Shown here: piece by piece, positions 45,984 through 56,456 of the stretch | How positions within the stretch are numbered: the stretch's first letter is position 1 | Layout of the letters: the number at the start of each line of letters is the position of its first letter | Assembly: GCA_027922465.2 (NCBI GenBank) | Contig: BQMF02000328.1 | Span: forward strand, 1-64,000 | Reading direction: 5' to 3' | DNA: 64,000 nucleotides | Source of the DNA: Turritopsis dohrnii | Lineage: Eukaryota > Cnidaria > Hydrozoa > Anthoathecata > Oceaniidae | The notes under the pieces: generated by a model | Told to the model about the DNA's origin: nothing | The model's database searches: none | The model's input: only the letters and a program-made list of their open reading frames with translations | Program-made: the position numbers and the translations under genes

Positions 45984-46528
45984 AATGTTTCTAAAAAGAC
46001 AGACAATGAACAATTCAAAATTAAGATATGTTAGTACCAAATGGAATGTAGGTGCAAATGTTGCGTCACCCCATCACCCGTATTGCGGACCCTAAAAAAC
46101 GTCAGTTATCCCTATTGGTTCTCGAGACATTTCCCCAAAAACGTCAAGTTCGATTGAGGATGCAATGCAATGATTCCACCGTGATGCGGTAAAAATAACT
46201 GACGTCACGCCGCGTGCTATTATACTAATCGTCGATTATCACTGGTCTAACGAAAAAATGAGCATGATTAAGAAGATTTCGACCGTAAAATTAAAAAAAA
46301 ACAAACACTCTCTAAATTAAATGTGTTACACAGGCACGCGGATTAGTATAAGTAGATAGATATTATTATATTTTATATTATATTTTCAGCTACGAAATGT
46401 GGTTGTTTTGTTCTTACACAAAAGTGGTTTTAATGTCATCTAATATCATTCAGGTATTAGATTAACTGAGTAGTGAATGTGTTTTATAGGGCACTTAACT
46501 CAAACGTTCAACATCAGCTAAGTGGAGA
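45984..46528. other. Spacer / presumed upstream region of the Ig receptor gene
   Basis: Nothing coding is supported. A promoter is expected here but no TATA box or initiator could be assigned with confidence. Confidence 0.35.
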
Positions 46529-49500
46529 ATGGATTTTAAAAAGCCAGAACAGTTACTATGTCTACTTACATTGACATGTAAGTCTTCTCTTCTTCATTGT
46601 ACGAACACATTTGCAGGGGGACCGGGATTTTCCAGTCCTTACGTTTTCCTTAATAAACTACACTCTTTTTTTTTATAAGAACAATTTTATAAGAACAATT
46701 GAGGGGCTGAAAATGGCCAAAAAATAAGAACGATTTAAGAACAGCTCTGTTTTCTTTTTTCTCCTTTTCTTGTTGAAAAATGTAACAGAAGATATTCTAG
46801 TTTTACAGTTTAAAATTAAAAGAATAAAAACTAGGTTCAAAAAGTAAACATAAGTATATGATAATTGAAGCTTCGAAGCTTTTTGAAACTAGATTTCTGT
46901 GTAAAAATAGCCCAAAAATAAGAACAAAATTAGAAACAATAAGAGACTGAAAGTGGAAACAAATTAAGAACAGTTGAGCCTCAAATTTCATGGTTCTTAT
47001 AAAAAAGAAAGAGTGTATTCCTTCGCCACCGACTTACTAGATTAGCATGCTGTCAGTTGTGACGGCCTGTTAAAGTTGTTACTCACTAAAATCTCGATAA
47101 TTCGAGAACCATCTCGATAATCTTTTATCATGGTTGGATGCAGTTTTGAATCGAGATCGACTATTAATGGCCATTTTCTTTGACTATATAAAAGTTAGTG
47201 TTAAGACAAGTCTTCTTCCGTTAAAAATAAAGGGGACTTCTGGTTAGGCGTGTTGGAGTCCAAGTTAGCTACTGAGACTGCTTGATTTCTTTTCTTTAAT
47301 AGCGCCATATACAATGGGCAAATTTGTTGAAAAATCACTGCGGGGGAGTGCGTTTTTATGTAATTGCACATTGTTTCAATACAAATGGTCTTTATGGCAG
47401 TGACATTTTCACGATTTTACCCAATAGGTATAAAAGTGGGCGCTATTACTGGTCAATGAGTTATGTAGACATGCTAGCCGCAAATAAAAGTGTGCGTTAC
47501 AACGGGTCAATAAAAATAAATGGGGATGAAATGAGCTGATTTGTACTAACAATTATACTCTTTTAAAAATTTATTTGTTCTTGAGAAACTTTTTTTACAA
47601 CAGGTTTCTCTACATCTGCAATCAATATACAACCTGTCAAAGATAATGTAGTCGGCGCTTTTGGCAAGAACGCATCTTTGCGGTGGCAGATCCCACCGTC
47701 AAACGAACACAGTATGTCATTTATACTGATGAGTCCAAAAAACGTGGCAATATTCCGAGGTGATACAAACAGGCAACTGGTAACCAAAAAGGGTATCGAA
47801 ATATACGGGAACCGAATTTCTGCGGTATATGGCAACCATTCATATGTCGTTACAATTTCCTCGCTCCTTCTAAACGATGCTGGGTATTATCGTTTGACGG
47901 TTGCTTTGAAAAATTACGTCACTACTGCTATTCATCTGAAGGTTGAAGGTAAGGTGTTAAGTTTTGTAGAGAATTTGTACACGATGTTTGCATCAAGATC
48001 TGTTGTATCACATATTTTCGCTTCAAAGTCATTCGTATCATTTCACCACCCAGGGTTCTTTAAGATTCTTTACTTAAGGTGTCTGTTATAAATAAATGAC
48101 TACTCTAGTTCAATTACTATAATTCTTTTTAGCAGTAGTGGCTTAGTGGTTAAAGCATTGAGCTTAGGAACCCAATATTGAGGGTTCAAACTCCGCTGAG
48201 GTCGGGTGTTGAAAAAGTCACGACACCTGGAGGTACTGCAACTAGCTCGATTCCCTGATGTATTTTGGGGGAAATGGAGGCTAATCGGGGAGATTAACGC
48301 TATGATGAACATCCGGAATATGTAGCCCCTCTCTTTGTAGTGGCTTCGGCCTTGAGTGATTAAAAAACCCAAAAAAACCCAAAACAATTACGGTAAAATC
48401 TATAGCTGGATGGTTTACTCGTAAGAGGTAACCATCCACTGTGCACGTAAATTGCACTTTTGTATTATCCACACATCTGATGATGCAAATGTCTTTCTCG
48501 ATTGACCTATAAATTACGTCAGTCGTCGCTTCGTTTCTAATCTTAAAAATTATACCTAATTAAATTCGTTGTAATAAAAAGAACTTTGTGGAATGTCTTT
48601 TCCTGATGTATCATTGCAGTTCGTGAATATTTGCAATCGTCAGCTTCATTCAATTTTTTAAAAAAGCAAACACCCTTCATATTTTGAACTAACAATTAAT
48701 GCTCACTTCCGTATTATTTCCTTTAATTATTTTCTTGATTTCTTGTTGCTAGAACCTATAAAACCAACTAACACAACCACACAACCACAACCAACTAACA
48801 CAACCGATCCAAGTAAGAAATCAAATCGTAAAACTATCGTGATCATCGTTGTCGTCGTCATCGTCGTTTTGGTTGCCGTCTTTCTAATAGTTTTTTTCGT
48901 AGTCTGGAAGAAACGTCATCGTCGACCAATTATAAATTGCTGTAAGATATACTTTTAATTGAATCAAATACTATTTTTATTCATTTTATCTTAAACTGAT
49001 TTAGTCTAAAGCTCAACAGAATTTGCTCACCTGCAATATGACTTCCAAGTCAACCAAATTTAAATTTAATCACAAACAGGAGGTAGATGAGAGATTTTGG
49101 AACAAGTAAGTAAGTAAGTAACGGGAGTTTTTAGTCCTTGGGCTTCCATCCGTAATGGTTGGTTCTTCTGTCCGCCGACTTGCAACTATTAGTCGACCTG
49201 CCGCCAGAGATACGTATAGGATTGCTCTAACTTGCCAGTGGAGCCAGTGCAAACTAGAGCACTCGTAACTAAGAGAAGTGCTATTATATTACAGGATACT
49301 GCAGTAGGCAGAGAAATAGTATATATTTAAGGATGCTGTGACCATATAAGAAATAAGAAAGAAAACAGTAGCTGTGTATCGAGTAGTTCTCTTTAGATAC
49401 TCAGAGATTTATTTCCATAGAATTTCAAAAGAAAGTACGAGAAGATTTAATCATATTCAATAATTAGGGCGTAAAATAAATCATTCCACTGTTTCTATTG

Positions 49501-49731
49501 GTTTCAGCGTACGTATTCACGCCTTTCTTATACTGACTTAAATTGGTGCTAACCCCGAATTGGAAATACACGCTATTAAAGGTCAATTTATAATGAGCTC
49601 ACAAGTTGACCGTATAGGTGTTTGAAGAGTTGTACAGGGTATATTAACGATTTCTTTCCTATTGTTTAGGCGCTTCTGATAGTCCAACGGACGAAGAATT
49701 ACATAGCTTAGGTGATAAAGAAACGACTTGA
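46529..49731 (+). CDS. Single-Ig type I membrane receptor (4 exons)
   Basis: Exons 46529-46577, 47604-47948, 48753-48941 and 49670-49731 all use phase-1 GT-AG junctions and give 214 codons plus TGA. Residues 1-22 form a signal peptide (LLCLLTLTCFSTSA). Residues about 24-131 are one V-set-like Ig domain with the F-strand signature NDAGYYRLTV, but the usual disulfide cysteines are replaced: Trp44 in strand B (SLRWQI) and Arg113 in strand F. A Thr/Asn/Pro-rich stalk (132-150) offers O- and N-glycosylation sites (NTTT, NTTD). Residues about 160-182 are a strongly hydrophobic helix, then a basic stop-transfer (KKRHRR). The tail (about 30 residues) has no Tyr-based signalling motif. All-phase-1 exons favour domain shuffling. 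The layout recalls invertebrate self-recognition receptors such as hydroid Alr proteins. Function is inferred only as cell-surface recognition. A further Ig exon may have been lost from intron 2. Confidence 0.8.
46661..47015. mobile_element. MITE in intron 1 of the Ig receptor gene
   Basis: Inverted ends CACTCTTT(C/T)TTTTTTATAAGAAC at 46661 and 47015, flanked by TA on both sides. ATAAGAACAnTT words recur inside in both orientations. TA target duplication suggests a Tc1/mariner relative. Confidence 0.75.
47016..47603. other. Remainder of Ig gene intron 1
   Basis: Contains the third copy of the dispersed repeat (47317-47440; see 2937-3060). The open frame at 47324-47539 lies over that repeat and is not taken as coding. 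Confidence 0.5.
48133..48385 (+). mobile_element. tRNA-derived SINE (family 4) in intron 2 of the Ig receptor gene
   Basis: Box A-like TGGCTTAGTGGTTA (about 48139) and box B-like GGGTTCAAACTCC (about 48182) are correctly spaced. The body ends in an A-rich AAAAAACCCAAAAAAACCC tail. Its sequence differs from the other three SINEs. Confidence 0.78.
48386..48500 (-). pseudogene. Possible inverted Ig-domain exon fragment
   Basis: On the minus strand an open stretch reads CIIRCVDNTKVQFTCTVDGY, then LLRVNHPAIDF, which resembles the C-x-V.FTC core of an I-set Ig domain. It is in the wrong orientation for the host gene, short, and bounded by the SINE tail. It could be an inverted relic of a lost Ig exon, or coincidence. 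Confidence 0.25.
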
Positions 49732-50500
49732 GAAGTTACCACAGTGATTGCCAAAACATGCGAAAGATAAAGGAAACGTTCGTACCGTGCATTAAAATGA
49801 AAATTGGAAGTAGAATAGATTCTAAAAAACGTGGCAACTTTTCTCCTGTTACAGTCAGATCACTCGATTAATCAAAAACGAGTATCATTTGAGAATTTGT
49901 TGATGAGCAACAAATATTAGTAGAACAACTTATTTATGTTTTTGACTTTAACATGGTTCCTAAGTACAACCCCCGGTAATGTCGTCTGACTTCATATAAA
50001 TCAGGGTGGACCGTCGTTCAATTATCCGGAGGTGGTTACTTGTTGTTCTTGTTCGTTAATGAAAAGAAGAAGTCCAATGGGATTACTGTCCACAAACTCC
50101 TAGTCCCATGGCTGCTTAATGTTACACAATTTCAACGAAATATCTTACTTTCAGCACTTTGTAAGGTGCGGTTTTCAGCGGCACCATAAACTGTCGAGTC
50201 TCCTGAAGAGTCTAAATATTCATTAATACTAACAAATAGGATAAAATTCTTTTATTTTGAATTTTATAACAGAGAAAAACAGTAAGATATCACACAGATA
50301 TTATTTTATTATATTATTTCAACATCTCCATTATATTTCAAACAAACATCAAATACACTGTAATTACTTTTCTTACTTACTGTTAGTTTGCGTCAGCAAT
50401 AACCAATCAAAATACAGATTAAAAATAAATAATAATAAAAAAAATACCAAACAGTATGGATATAATGACATTGTGTAACGTTATGTTCTTATGCACATAC
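49732..50500. other. 3' flank of the Ig receptor gene
   Basis: Presumed 3' UTR and spacer; AT-rich with no supported exon. Confidence 0.4.
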
Positions 50501-50703
50501 CTGAATTGTCCTCTTTAGTTCCTCGACATTGTTTTCAGTTGAGGTGGCTAATGTTTCTGTAAGAAAGATCAATATAGTAATAAATAGATGAAGAAAGAAC
50601 AAAAATTATAATGAATGAATTAAAATTTACCTTCATTTAAAATACCCCCTTCGTTTACGGCTGATTCGTACAAAAAGTGTTCGGTATAAATTTTGTTCCG
50701 CAT
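50501..50703 (-). CDS. First two coding exons of an unidentified minus-strand gene
   Basis: ATG at 50703 opens exon 50703-50631 (73 nt), spliced through GTAAAT ... TTACAG to exon 50556-50501 (56 nt), which ends at a GTATGT donor in phase 0. The 43 codons begin MRNKIYTEHFLYES and end with a helix-prone TENNVEELKRTIQ. No domain is recognised. The next exon should lie at lower coordinates. The isolated terminal exon at 36924-36832 begins in phase 0 and has similar composition (rich in Glu/Gln/Asp). If joined, the gene would enclose the BEL element and the Ig receptor within introns. Confidence 0.4.
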
Positions 50704-50760
50704 TATACATGCATCATGCATGAGAAAAGAGAAACCTTAGCTCTGCTGACTGGAGTAAAA

Positions 50761-52575
50761 GCAATGATTTATAAGCGAAGCGCTAGATGTCTGACTCGGC
50801 ATTTTGAAGTCAGGCATTGGTAGCCATCTTTAATAGTGGCAAAACATTGAAAACGAAAGTGAATTTACACTGAAGTCCTGCTCAGCGGATGGATGTATAA
50901 ACTGTTTTGATAAAGATAACAACGTCCAAATGCCATAAATTTGCCTTACGTAATCGAGAATTGTGTGTCAGATTGTTGCTTTCCATGAAAAATGAAGTGT
51001 AGCCCCTTTCATCTTCATCTTCGCTAAAAATTCATTAAAAAAGTTTCAAGAAAATCGTCACTTAAAAGACTCTATGCACAACAAAACGCATCACCATCAC
51101 TGCAAACCCCAGTTAAAAACACGCAAAACTTTGCCAAAACCCTAACAAAAAGATAGTTACAGCAGAAGCTTAGGAGTAAGGACTCAACAATTTCAAAGAC
51201 AAAAAGTTACTTTCAGAAGAGTCAGCCCCAATTAACTGAAAACACTTTCTGAATTGAGTAGCCACCCAAAGCATTGATAGGAAAATGCTATATTGATAAG
51301 ATTCTGCTTTCAGTCAACTGTACCTTTACCCCAAGGTAGTTTAAATATAAGAATTACATTGTTTTCATTCCTGATGTGTGCCACAAGTTAACGCTTGCAA
51401 GAAATGCACCTGCAGATATTAAAGGAATTGTTGGCTCTGGGATATTGAAATAAAATGGTAACATATTCAATTATTAAATCATTTTTAAGACAATAAAGCA
51501 TTAAATTTTTGGAATAAAATTTCCAACAGTCGTGTAAAATTTCAATGTCACAAATAAATACTAAAATTGAGCAGATCTGTAGCTAGATGCAATATAATTT
51601 TTGATGAATTCAGGTCATCCTGATTTTGTAGATGTTTGCCTTGTCTGTTGATGTTTCAAAGTGTAAAAGTGCACTTGAAAGGCTACAAAAAGTTTTAACA
51701 ATAATACAGGTATCAGATAATTCAAATCAAGTCTTTTAATATGCAACACAATAACCGGATCAGAGGAAGCCAATTGTTTGACATTCGAACCTCATTCTTG
51801 TGGATCTGTGTTCTCCCTCAACAAATGGAAATGACAAAATGCTCCATAATGAATGAAAACTCTTTGAGTTCTTGATATCGCATCAAAGTTCCACACAAAT
51901 CCCAAGTACAGGGCATCGATCATTGCTGCTTTAATCATTCACAAGATTTCAACAAAGGTGTGTAGAGGATGCTTCAATGCATCTACCTAGTTCTAATCAA
52001 CAATCACTGTCTAGCATTCCATATCTTTCATTTACCAATCAAAAGGCTTTGTTTTTCTGTCCGCAAAATTGTTCATAAAGAAGCAAATAAGGTCATCAAT
52101 TACATGGCTGTTTCACACTATCTAAACTAAAATCAATAAAAACAATCTAATCAATCAAAAATGGCCACGAAAAGATGAAAACTTGTTCCCAGAATTGCAT
52201 GTACGAGTAATCAATACAGGAGAGAAGAGCTTTCAGCCTTTTAGTGTTCTATTTGATTGTTTAGTGTTAAGTAAAAGAAACATTCATATTAATGCAACCA
52301 GCAAACAGATCTTATTTTATGTTGTTTTGGGACAGTTGCAACCAATAAGCCATCCCTATAGTAACAAAATTAAAGTATTTTTCCTTACTTACTTATCTAG
52401 GAAATTTAGCAACAATTCTGAACTAATAAACAATAAATTTTTCGTCAGTTCGTGTTTGATTTCTCCTGCACCGAAGGACCTCTTGCCACCATTAAAAATG
52501 GCTACCATGCCTCACTTCTGTAAGCGTGATTTTACAGGAGTTAGACATCTAGCGCTTCGCTTATATATCATTGAG
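50761..52575. mobile_element. Inverted-repeat element of ~1.8 kb, uncertain type
   Basis: The arms 50761-50845 and 52485-52575 are diverged reverse complements sharing ATAAGCGAAGCGCTAGATGTCT, GGCAT(T)GGTAGCCAT and TTTAAT(A/G)GTGGCAA. The interior has no recognised protein; the frame at 52183-52578 overlaps the right arm and is not accepted. It may be a non-autonomous DNA transposon or two separate inverted copies of a repeat. Confidence 0.5.
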
Positions 52576-53405
52576 TAAGTTATTGTTCTTTTGACGGTAG
52601 CCAGCACGAAAGCAAATACTGTAATAAAACAAATAATCATATGCTTAGTTATCCCACGCTTCACAATTCGCGAAAAAGTTCCTTCAAAACATCTAAATTG
52701 CAATGGGAAATGACAGCTAGTAGTTTTAGAGACCTATCAAAATATTTATTAAGTATTTTCAGTACTTTACCATTTATTTACGAAACAATAGACCTTACTT
52801 CTACTAAATAGAAAGGGGAGAGCTTCAATTACATAAAATTCCAAGCACCACTTGAAATGTACTTATGATTGGGGTAGGGGCAGGTACAGGGTTTAAAATA
52901 GGTATGTCGCGAAGCGAAAAATATGTTGAAGAAATTTTTAATATCAGCTGGGGGTGTCGAAAAAATTACGCTTTTCAAAGTTTCTAGAGAAACATTACAC
53001 TTCGATTTTGAGACATTTTTCGGATCTGTTTCTTCCTACAAGAACGCAGTGGAGGCAGGAAATGACAAAATAACAACAATGGTTCGATTTGTCAAATGCT
53101 GTTTTCTCAGATTGAATCGTTGATCTTCTTTCTTCATGATGCACACAATGAAACCAGTCATAACCATATCGGAAATCATACATGTGAATGAATCAAGACA
53201 AATGTTTATAAACCAAATCATGCATGGAGTCAAGGATATGATGATTCTTTCATATCCCAGTAAGCAATCAAATTCCCAAAAATGACAAAACAATCAAAGA
53301 CAAGTTCCTCGGAGGTGGTTAATTCCGTCTCACTGTAATAATTTTATATCAAATTCATATATGAAAAGAAAAATTTTTATTGTATTTATTTATCATTATT
53401 TATTC

Positions 53406-53442
<37 letters not shown>

Positions 53443-54592
53443 CAATATTATCAATATAATCATACTCTGTTTATAATTTGAATCTAGGTTTAGCTTATCT
53501 ACCATATGAATTCATTTATCTAGGTCTCATTCCAAAGTTGTCCGGTCTCCATAACAACTTGGTCACAACTGTATTGGTTTCAATGATAGCTTGGTTCATA
53601 TGTGTGTATATAAGAGTTTGCCTGCTCAGTTGTCACGTGTCTCTCAATCGGCAGTCAAGACGTGTTGATTTAGTGTCTCACTTCAAATTCATGCATTTGA
53701 ACATACAATTCACTGTACCTCTTGGTCAATTTCACAGTTATCAATAGTTGGCCACCTGGTAGTTTTTGTTCTTTGTTTTTCTGCTTTGAAAGCGATCTTG
53801 TTTTGTGTACGTGTGGCCTTCCTTTCTTATTTCTGCTTTGAAAGCCATCTTGTTTTTGTGTAGGTATGTCCTCTTTTGTTCATGTTGACGTATTTCGAAA
53901 TCAGACTAGTTGTAGAGGAATTAGCCAGCACCATCCAAAGCACGCTTGCGCGAACAAGGCTAATAATATGAGTCGTTCCTCCAGACTATGATAAATTTAT
54001 TACTATCATAGTTCAAAGTCCAAAGCAAATTTTATGATCATAATAGTTTTCCTTTAGCGATAATGTGCTGTAAAAACAGTAAGTCGTTTATTTGTTAATA
54101 ACAGTCATTAGAAAATTTGCTTGTCATTTTGCGAAGCGCTAATAGTTTTTAAAACTTCTAACAATCTTATATATTATTTACTTTGATATTTACTTTGACT
54201 CTACCAACTGCTATTGAGTTCTTTGCCAATATCTTTCTTACAGTTATAACAATCTTATATATGACGTTTTGTTAATATTTTTCAAACATGCGCATTCATG
54301 TGATGGTGGAATGAAATCATTTGAAAAATACTTAATAGATTATCATCTGCTTTTCTGAAAAGTTGAAATTATTCAGGAAATTCAGTGAGAATTTGGATCA
54401 AAATTTGATGATATAAGAAAGAACCTTCTTCTTGATATTACCTGTTGTAATGGACCGTATTTTCTCAGCTCATTAATGAATGATGTTATCAAATCATGAA
54501 GGGTTTAAACGATAACAGAACGTGATATTGTTTTGATTTGAAAGAAGTGATCTGTATCGTGGAATGCATTACCTTTTAACATAAATGTTATA
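52576..54592. other. Spacer with microsatellite
   Basis: A (TTA)n run of about ten units lies at 53410-53440. A local duplication of about 45 bp (TTTCTGCTTTGAAAG...ATCTTGTTTT) lies at 53778-53860. Hydrophobic open frames at 53036-53293 (-) and 53478-53747 (+) have no recognised domains or splice context. Confidence 0.4.
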
Positions 54593-55217
54593 CAGTGTGT
54601 TTCATAGTGTTGGAAACGGAAATTTTAAAGCTGTTTTTTTAAATGAATATACTGAATTTCAAAATAATTTTTACATCGATGGAAAGCCATTTTCAAGTTC
54701 TTTCGGCTGGCATATTTTTGTGAAAAATGAAAAAGTGATTTTTGTAAAAATAAGGAAAATGTCTTGGAAAAATGTAATTAAATTTTTAATGGTCGATTAA
54801 GATGTGAATGAAAAGAACAGATTTTTTGAAACAGTGACAGCAATTTGAAAAACAATAAACAAATTTAAGCTGTGTGTTCACGAAAAACGTTTAACTTTTA
54901 TGTTTTTTAAATATCAATTTGGGGCTCTCAGCGCAAACATAAAATTAATAAAAATTTGTATGGATTTAGCGCTTTGAAACAATAAGCACGATGTAATTAA
55001 ACTACGTGTTAATCGACCATTAAAAATTTAATTACATTTTTCCAAGACATTTTCCTTATTTTTTGAAAAACCACTTTCTCATTTTTCACAAAAACATACT
55101 ATCCGAAAGAACTTGAAAATGGCCTTCCAATGGTGTAAAAATTATTTTGAAATTCGGTATATTCATTTAAAAAAAACAGCTTTAAAATTTCCATTTCCAA
55201 CATTATAAAACACACTG
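54593..55217. mobile_element. Mariner-like MITE with ~205-bp inverted repeats
   Basis: Ends CAGTGTGTTTCATAGTGTTGG and CACACTG are flanked by TA at 54591-54592 and 55218-55219. The arms 54593-54800 and 55010-55217 pair over nearly their full length with scattered mismatches. The arms contain GTTGGAAACGGAAATTTTAA and GGTCGATTAA. No transposase is present. Confidence 0.82.
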
Positions 55218-55357
55218 TATGTATGATTTGACTTTTATCGTGCGTAAAATGATGAACACGAGATATACCCCTTGATGCAACAACGGTGTAAAAATTATTA
55301 TGATAATCTAGTGATTTCAGTTTTAAATCGAATTTGAATTTTGCGTAACAGTTTTTA

Positions 55358-55570
55358 CCCAGTAAACACAAAAGCTCCTTTAAATCGTCTTTAAGACGTC
55401 TTTAAAGATACTAAAAGGACGTCTTTAATACGTCACGCTTTGAGACGAGTTTCAAGACGTTTTTCCCAGTTAAGACACGACGTCAATGCAACGTTGTTTT
55501 ATGGTTGTTCTAACATCGCAATCAAAAACGACCTTTAACCGACGTCAAGAAAACGCCGGGGTTGGTCGGA
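55358..55570. repeat. Fragment related to the CCCAGTAA/GACGTC MITE
   Basis: Begins ACCCAGTAAACACA like the element at 31686 and is rich in AAGACGTCTTT words, but no matching right end was found. Confidence 0.55.
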
Positions 55571-55824
55571 ACCAAAAACGACCATTAAATTAAAGAACGT
55601 TTCTTAATAGTTGTGAGATCTCGACAAACCGAGCTAGCCTGCCTAACCGGGCTAGCCCCCCTCCATATGATCACCCCCTTTGCAGTGGTTATTCAACAAA
55701 TATGTCCACTGGGATCATCTCCTGAAGAAGAATCTCTTTGTTATTATATCATTATTATATAATTAATAATTAATAATTATCAAATTCAACACAACTCACT
55801 TATGACTAATTTACTAATCAGTTA
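55571..55824. other. Spacer
   Basis: No supported feature. Confidence 0.35.
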
Positions 55825-56456
55825 TACAGTGTGTCCCTGAGAAATTTAGCCCGAAACTTCAACAAAATTCGCAAAAATGCGACTATATATTTCCCCAAAG
55901 TTGCAAACATTTTGTCAATTTGTGTGTACATTGATAACAAGAAAAATGTATCATTATAATTACAGTGGTATATCTACTATCAAGCTGATGTTCAGATAAA
56001 AACGCTGTCCATACTAATCAGGGTAGATTAGAAGTTAATACTACAAAACGACTTATGAAATGAAGATGTACATGGTCAAATGATAAGATTTCTCTCAATT
56101 TTTTCCAAGGAGTTAAAAAGTGACTTAGAATTTACTGTGGACATAGCGAAAAACTATAAGACCTAAATGTGTTTATAGTTAAACATATGTTCACATATAT
56201 ACTATCATTAGTATGTCATACATGTATTATATTAATGCAATAAAACTGACTTTCGTAAATCCCAAATGAAAAAAAAGAATATTTTGGTAGTGAAAATATA
56301 CATCCACTGCATATCTGGAAGTAGGAGTTTTTGTTTCGGCTTGATTTAAATTACAGACTGTTATGTTGGAATGTGTTTTGATTTATGTTCGTTTTTGTAA
56401 GGAAAATTGATAAACATATATATTATATTTAATTTCTACGAAATAAAATATCATAT

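Noticed and set aside
49108..49260. Possible SINE after AAGTAAGTAAGTAAC
   Set aside because: A direct-repeat tail is present, but no convincing box A/B pair was found.
52183..52578. 131-aa open frame starting FPELHVRVINTGEKSF
   Set aside because: The TGEK-like word is not followed by zinc-finger ligands, and the 3' part lies in the inverted-repeat arm.
53036..53293. Hydrophobic minus-strand frame, possible receptor fragment
   Set aside because: High hydrophobicity follows from T-rich sequence; no splice-consistent exon or recognised motif.
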